18,325 bases of DNA, from assembly GCA_004554255.1 (NCBI GenBank), contig SFNC01000031.1, positions 1 to 18,325 of the forward strand, read 5' to 3'. This document shows positions 16,012-18,325 of the stretch, one piece after another. The position numbers and the translations under genes were made by a program. Origin of the DNA: Bacteroidales bacterium (GTDB lineage: Bacteria; Bacteroidota; Bacteroidia; Bacteroidales; Muribaculaceae). Below the pieces are notes generated by a model. The model saw only the letters and a list, made by a program, of their open reading frames with translations, was not told the DNA's origin and searched no databases. The stretch's first letter is position 1. Each line of letters opens with the position of its first letter.

Positions 16012-16983
16012 TCAGGGGAGGCGGAAGTCGCCGAGGGCAAACGCTTCTTCTGTAAGCGGCTGCCATGTGCGGACGTGGATTTTAGGCTCGTCCTCGTTGG
16101 TAAAGTCCCAAACCAGGAATACTATACCTTCGTCCTTGTATGTGTTGGTGGCATACTTCTGACGGAGAGTTACACCGTAATAATTGGGCTTGGAGCCATG
16201 GCGAACAATCTTATACTCGCTGAACTGCACATTAATATATTTAGCGTGTGCGAAAATGGAGCTGAGTTTTGCAAGATATTGCTTTTTGGTCTGCTGCACA
16301 TATTCCACCTTAATGGGATTACGCATCTGTACATCGGTGTTGCGATCGCGGCGTTGCGAAATCTTACCGGTGATGATGATAGCGTCGTCCGAGAAGATGT
16401 TGTTCATGAACTTGATGTCGCATTTATTATAGGCGTTCTGGAACTGCTCGCACCAGTGCACAATCTGCATACGTCTGTCCAGATCGCCCAGTTGCTCGCC
16501 TTTTTTCAGGAGGTCGGTATATTCATGCGTACCCATAGCAAAGTTTACGTCCTCGATAATTCCCGTAGGACCAAAGTCAATGGTAAGCTCACGCCTTGTG
16601 GGGCCGTCGTAACCGGAGCTTACAGGTTTCATGTTCACGCCGATATTACGTAACTGGAAACCGCGAAGGCGTCCTGTTTTGCTGCGCTGGCGGATGCAAT
16701 GGTCCACATAGTCGTTGTCCTCGGTCTCGAAGTGCACGACAGTCCACATCTGGTTAAGGCTCTGTGAGGCCAGGCCGTTAATGTCAATACCGGCATAGTT
16801 TATTGCCGTATTGTTAGCGGCCGCACGATTTATTGCCGTGAGCAGATTGCATACCTGTCGCTCCATTTTAGACTTAAGGGACCCGGGTTCTATACCGTCG
16901 GAGAACTCAAACTGGACAGCATCCATGGCCGACATGCTCAGAGCAATAATGGCCATTGAAATGAATGTGAAATATTTTTTCAT
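16012..16983 (-). CDS. Exported protein of unknown function with a probable NTF2-like C-terminal domain
   Basis: The 323 residues start with a signal peptide (MKKYFTFIS, hydrophobic core, cleavage near 20-22). Residues 23-160 resemble nothing I recognise; they include a helical part (NLLTAINRAAANNTAINYAG) and a beta-rich part. Residues 172-310 look like an NTF2/SnoaL-like fold: WCEQFQNAYNKCDIKFMNNI, then FSDDAIIITG, and later beta strands with WDF and IHVRTWQP. This fold can bind small molecules or serve as a protein-interaction module, and no catalytic residues can be assigned. It is the third of five co-directional genes, 45 bp after the LPP20-like gene and 35 bp before the SUMF1-like gene. 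Confidence 0.7.
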   Translation of the reverse strand: MKKYFTFISMAIIALSMSAMDAVQFEFSDGIEPGSLKSKMERQVCNLLTAINRAAANNTAINYAGIDINGLASQSLNQMWTVVHFETEDNDYVDHCIRQRSKTGRLRGFQLRNIGVNMKPVSSGYDGPTRRELTIDFGPTGIIEDVNFAMGTHEYTDLLKKGEQLGDLDRRMQIVHWCEQFQNAYNKCDIKFMNNIFSDDAIIITGKISQRRDRNTDVQMRNPIKVEYVQQTKKQYLAKLSSIFAHAKYINVQFSEYKIVRHGSKPNYYGVTLRQKYATNTYKDEGIVFLVWDFTNEDEPKIHVRTWQPLTEEAFALGDFRLP

Positions 16984-17028
16984 GATGTATGTTTTTTAAT
17001 CTAAAGAAATAATAATGAAGGTTTACCG

Positions 17029-17865
17029 TCAACGTAACTCGAACCAAACGGCAAGTTTATCCTGTCCGCCAAGATAGTGCTGAAGCGAGTCGTCTTCCTG
17101 TCCGGAGATATAATTGTATCTGCTACCGTCGGGACCCGGAGCGAGGAATGCCTCGAGAGACTGGCCGTTGTCGCCGTATATAAGCCAGAATGACCATGTT
17201 TTGCTGCGGCAGTTATTATATGGGCCATAGCGTTTTACAATGTACTCGGCCTGCAGACGTCCGAGTAATTTAAGAGCGGCCTGAATATTCGGTGCGGATC
17301 CGAGATCTACCAGATTACGTACCATGTTGGCTTCCTCCACTGAAAGATTTGCCTCTTCTATATCAGTTTCCATGTCATTATACTGCGCCTCCGACTGAGC
17401 GGGCTGCGCGGGAGACTCCACTACAGGAGCAGGCGCAGGAGCGGGTTCCTCGCGTACGGGCTCAACAGGAGTCTGAACCGGAGCAGGCGCAGGAGCCGGA
17501 GCGGGCGCCTCGGCAACCGACTGCTTTTCGCCGGCTATGACATCGCGGTTGACATAGGCGAATACACGGATATTGGAGCCACGGGTCATCTCCATGAAAT
17601 TGATGCCGGGAATGGCATCGGCGGACACCTGCGGATGCGAAAGGCTGTTTTCGCTGATGTACGTATTGATGTAATAGGACAATAACTGTCGGGCCTGGGA
17701 TTCAGCTTCGGCACGCGTGGGCGCTGTCGCCTCGGCAAAAATGCATTTGCCGCCACGCTTGATGTCGTTGATGCGCTGCGACGTGGTTTGCGAAATACCG
17801 GTCAACGCAACGGCCATAAAAGTCGCCATTGCGATAAAGCGAGTTATGTTTCTGATAGTCTTCAT
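17029..17865 (-). CDS. Exported LPP20/FlgT-like protein with Ala-Pro linker
   Basis: The 278-residue protein has a signal peptide (1-26) with no lipobox. Residues 38-112 resemble the LPP20/FlgT N-terminal fold: a strand CIFAEATAP, a helix rich in A and E (TRAEAESQARQLLSYYINTY), and strands NIRVFAYVNRDVI. Residues 118-160 are a flexible linker with alternating Ala-Pro runs. Residues 180-278 are a compact C-terminal domain (LVDLGSAPNIQAALKLLGRL, KTWSFWLIYGDNG, LAPGPDGSRYNYISGQ, LAVWFELR) that I cannot name. Two domains on a stiff linker suggest a periplasmic or envelope scaffold. It follows the right-edge gene by 13 bp and precedes the NTF2-like gene by 45 bp. Confidence 0.65.
   Translation of the reverse strand: MKTIRNITRFIAMATFMAVALTGISQTTSQRINDIKRGGKCIFAEATAPTRAEAESQARQLLSYYINTYISENSLSHPQVSADAIPGINFMEMTRGSNIRVFAYVNRDVIAGEKQSVAEAPAPAPAPAPVQTPVEPVREEPAPAPAPVVESPAQPAQSEAQYNDMETDIEEANLSVEEANMVRNLVDLGSAPNIQAALKLLGRLQAEYIVKRYGPYNNCRSKTWSFWLIYGDNGQSLEAFLAPGPDGSRYNYISGQEDDSLQHYLGGQDKLAVWFELR
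17426..17496. repeat. 17-bp direct repeat in the Ala-Pro linker coding region
   Basis: GGAGCAGGCGCAGGAGC occurs at 17426-17442 and again at 17480-17496, 54 bp apart and so in the same reading frame. It encodes alternating alanine and proline in the exported LPP20-like protein. Repeats like this can change copy number by recombination or slippage, altering linker length without breaking the frame. Confidence 0.75.
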
Positions 17866-17878
17866 ATAATTGGCTTTA

Positions 17879-18325
17879 TTATTTTTTTCTATACTTTATC
17901 TTGTTCTTGTGACTGCTTTCCCATGCACTTTCATCATCGGCAAACAAGCTCTGGATTTTTGAGATGGGGATGTACGGGTTCATCCTTGCAGTTAGGAAAA
18001 ACGGCTTATCTTCCGGGGTATTGGCCACAAGTTTTATGAGGTGGCAGTACCCTTCGCGGTCGTTACGCATTAGGACCTCGAACTCTATGCGGTCTTCGTA
18101 TTGTCCGATAACACCGAAGTACGGGTTGCATCCGTTGTCCAGGCAATATTTTACTAAGGCCGACAGAGGTATGTCCAATGTGGTATTATTATAGTTGTAG
18201 CGTACGATTTTCACCGATGCGGTAATGTTTGATGCATTCGGTACAGCAGCTTCTGTATTTTGCAGCCAGAATCTGGGAGCTGGAAAGGCTGACCGGATTA
18301 AAAAAGGATTCTGGGAAGGAATCAG
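17879..18325 (-). CDS. C-terminal part of an unrecognised protein, cut by the right window edge
   Basis: The frame ending at 17879 is open all the way to base 18325, about 148 residues, so the gene almost certainly starts outside the window. A GTG at 18214 gives a possible internal start (111 residues), but the 37 codons upstream of it are open and protein-like (NPFLIRSAFPAPRFWLQNTE), which argues against that. Visible segments include VRYNYNNTTLDIPLSALVKY, GVIGQYEDRIEFEVLMRND and NPYIPISKIQSLF, ending in a lysine-rich tail (NKIKYRKK). The pattern suggests a mixed alpha/beta domain. I do not recognise the family. It lies 13 bp ahead of the LPP20-like gene and is probably the first visible gene of that operon. 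Confidence 0.6.
   Translation of the reverse strand: MIPSQNPFLIRSAFPAPRFWLQNTEAAVPNASNITASVKIVRYNYNNTTLDIPLSALVKYCLDNGCNPYFGVIGQYEDRIEFEVLMRNDREGYCHLIKLVANTPEDKPFFLTARMNPYIPISKIQSLFADDESAWESSHKNKIKYRKK

Overview
The window looks like chromosomal DNA of a member of the Bacteroidota, most likely the order Bacteroidales. The grounds are a SusC/SusD pair, SusE/SusF-type binding proteins, lipoprotein signal peptides followed by acidic residues, an absence of Shine-Dalgarno sequences before the starts, and promoter motifs of the Bacteroidota type (TTG, 19 bp, TAnnTTTG). The moderately GC-rich third codon positions would suit a Muribaculaceae-like gut lineage, but that placement is inference. No rRNA, tRNA, CRISPR array, intact transposase or phage gene was seen.

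Bases 1-8615, plus strand: a polysaccharide utilization locus (PUL). In order it has a SusC-type TonB-dependent transporter (5' end outside the window), a SusD-type lipoprotein, a lipoprotein with four SusE/SusF-type binding repeats, a lipoprotein glycosidase distantly related to GH27 (clan GH-D), a strong hairpin with a T-run, and a secreted two-domain SusF-like protein with a C-terminal tail. Together they would bind a glycan at the cell surface, cut it there and import the products. The SusE/F domains and the clan GH-D enzyme suggest an alpha-linked glucan or galactoside, but the substrate cannot be read from sequence. No regulator is in view.

Bases 8648-10620: a long hairpin separates the PUL from a convergent minus-strand pair, a two-PASTA-domain membrane protein and an RluD-type pseudouridine synthase that overlap by 8 bp. 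A very good promoter precedes the pair. Just upstream of it is a broken AraC-family regulator.

Bases 10925-13880, plus strand: a three-gene unit of carboxynorspermidine decarboxylase (nspC), a family 2 glycosyltransferase and RadC, tightly spaced and ended by a terminator hairpin. The nspC promoter lies so close to the ATG that the mRNA may be leaderless.

Bases 13877-18325, minus strand: five genes, four of them with visible signal peptides, packed 9-45 bp apart. In transcription order they are a protein cut by the right window edge, an LPP20/FlgT-like protein with an Ala-Pro linker, an NTF2-like-fold protein, a SUMF1/FGE-like protein lacking the catalytic cysteines, and a calcineurin-type phosphoesterase. 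This cluster of exported, mostly uncharacterised proteins is the part of the window most likely to hold an undescribed system.
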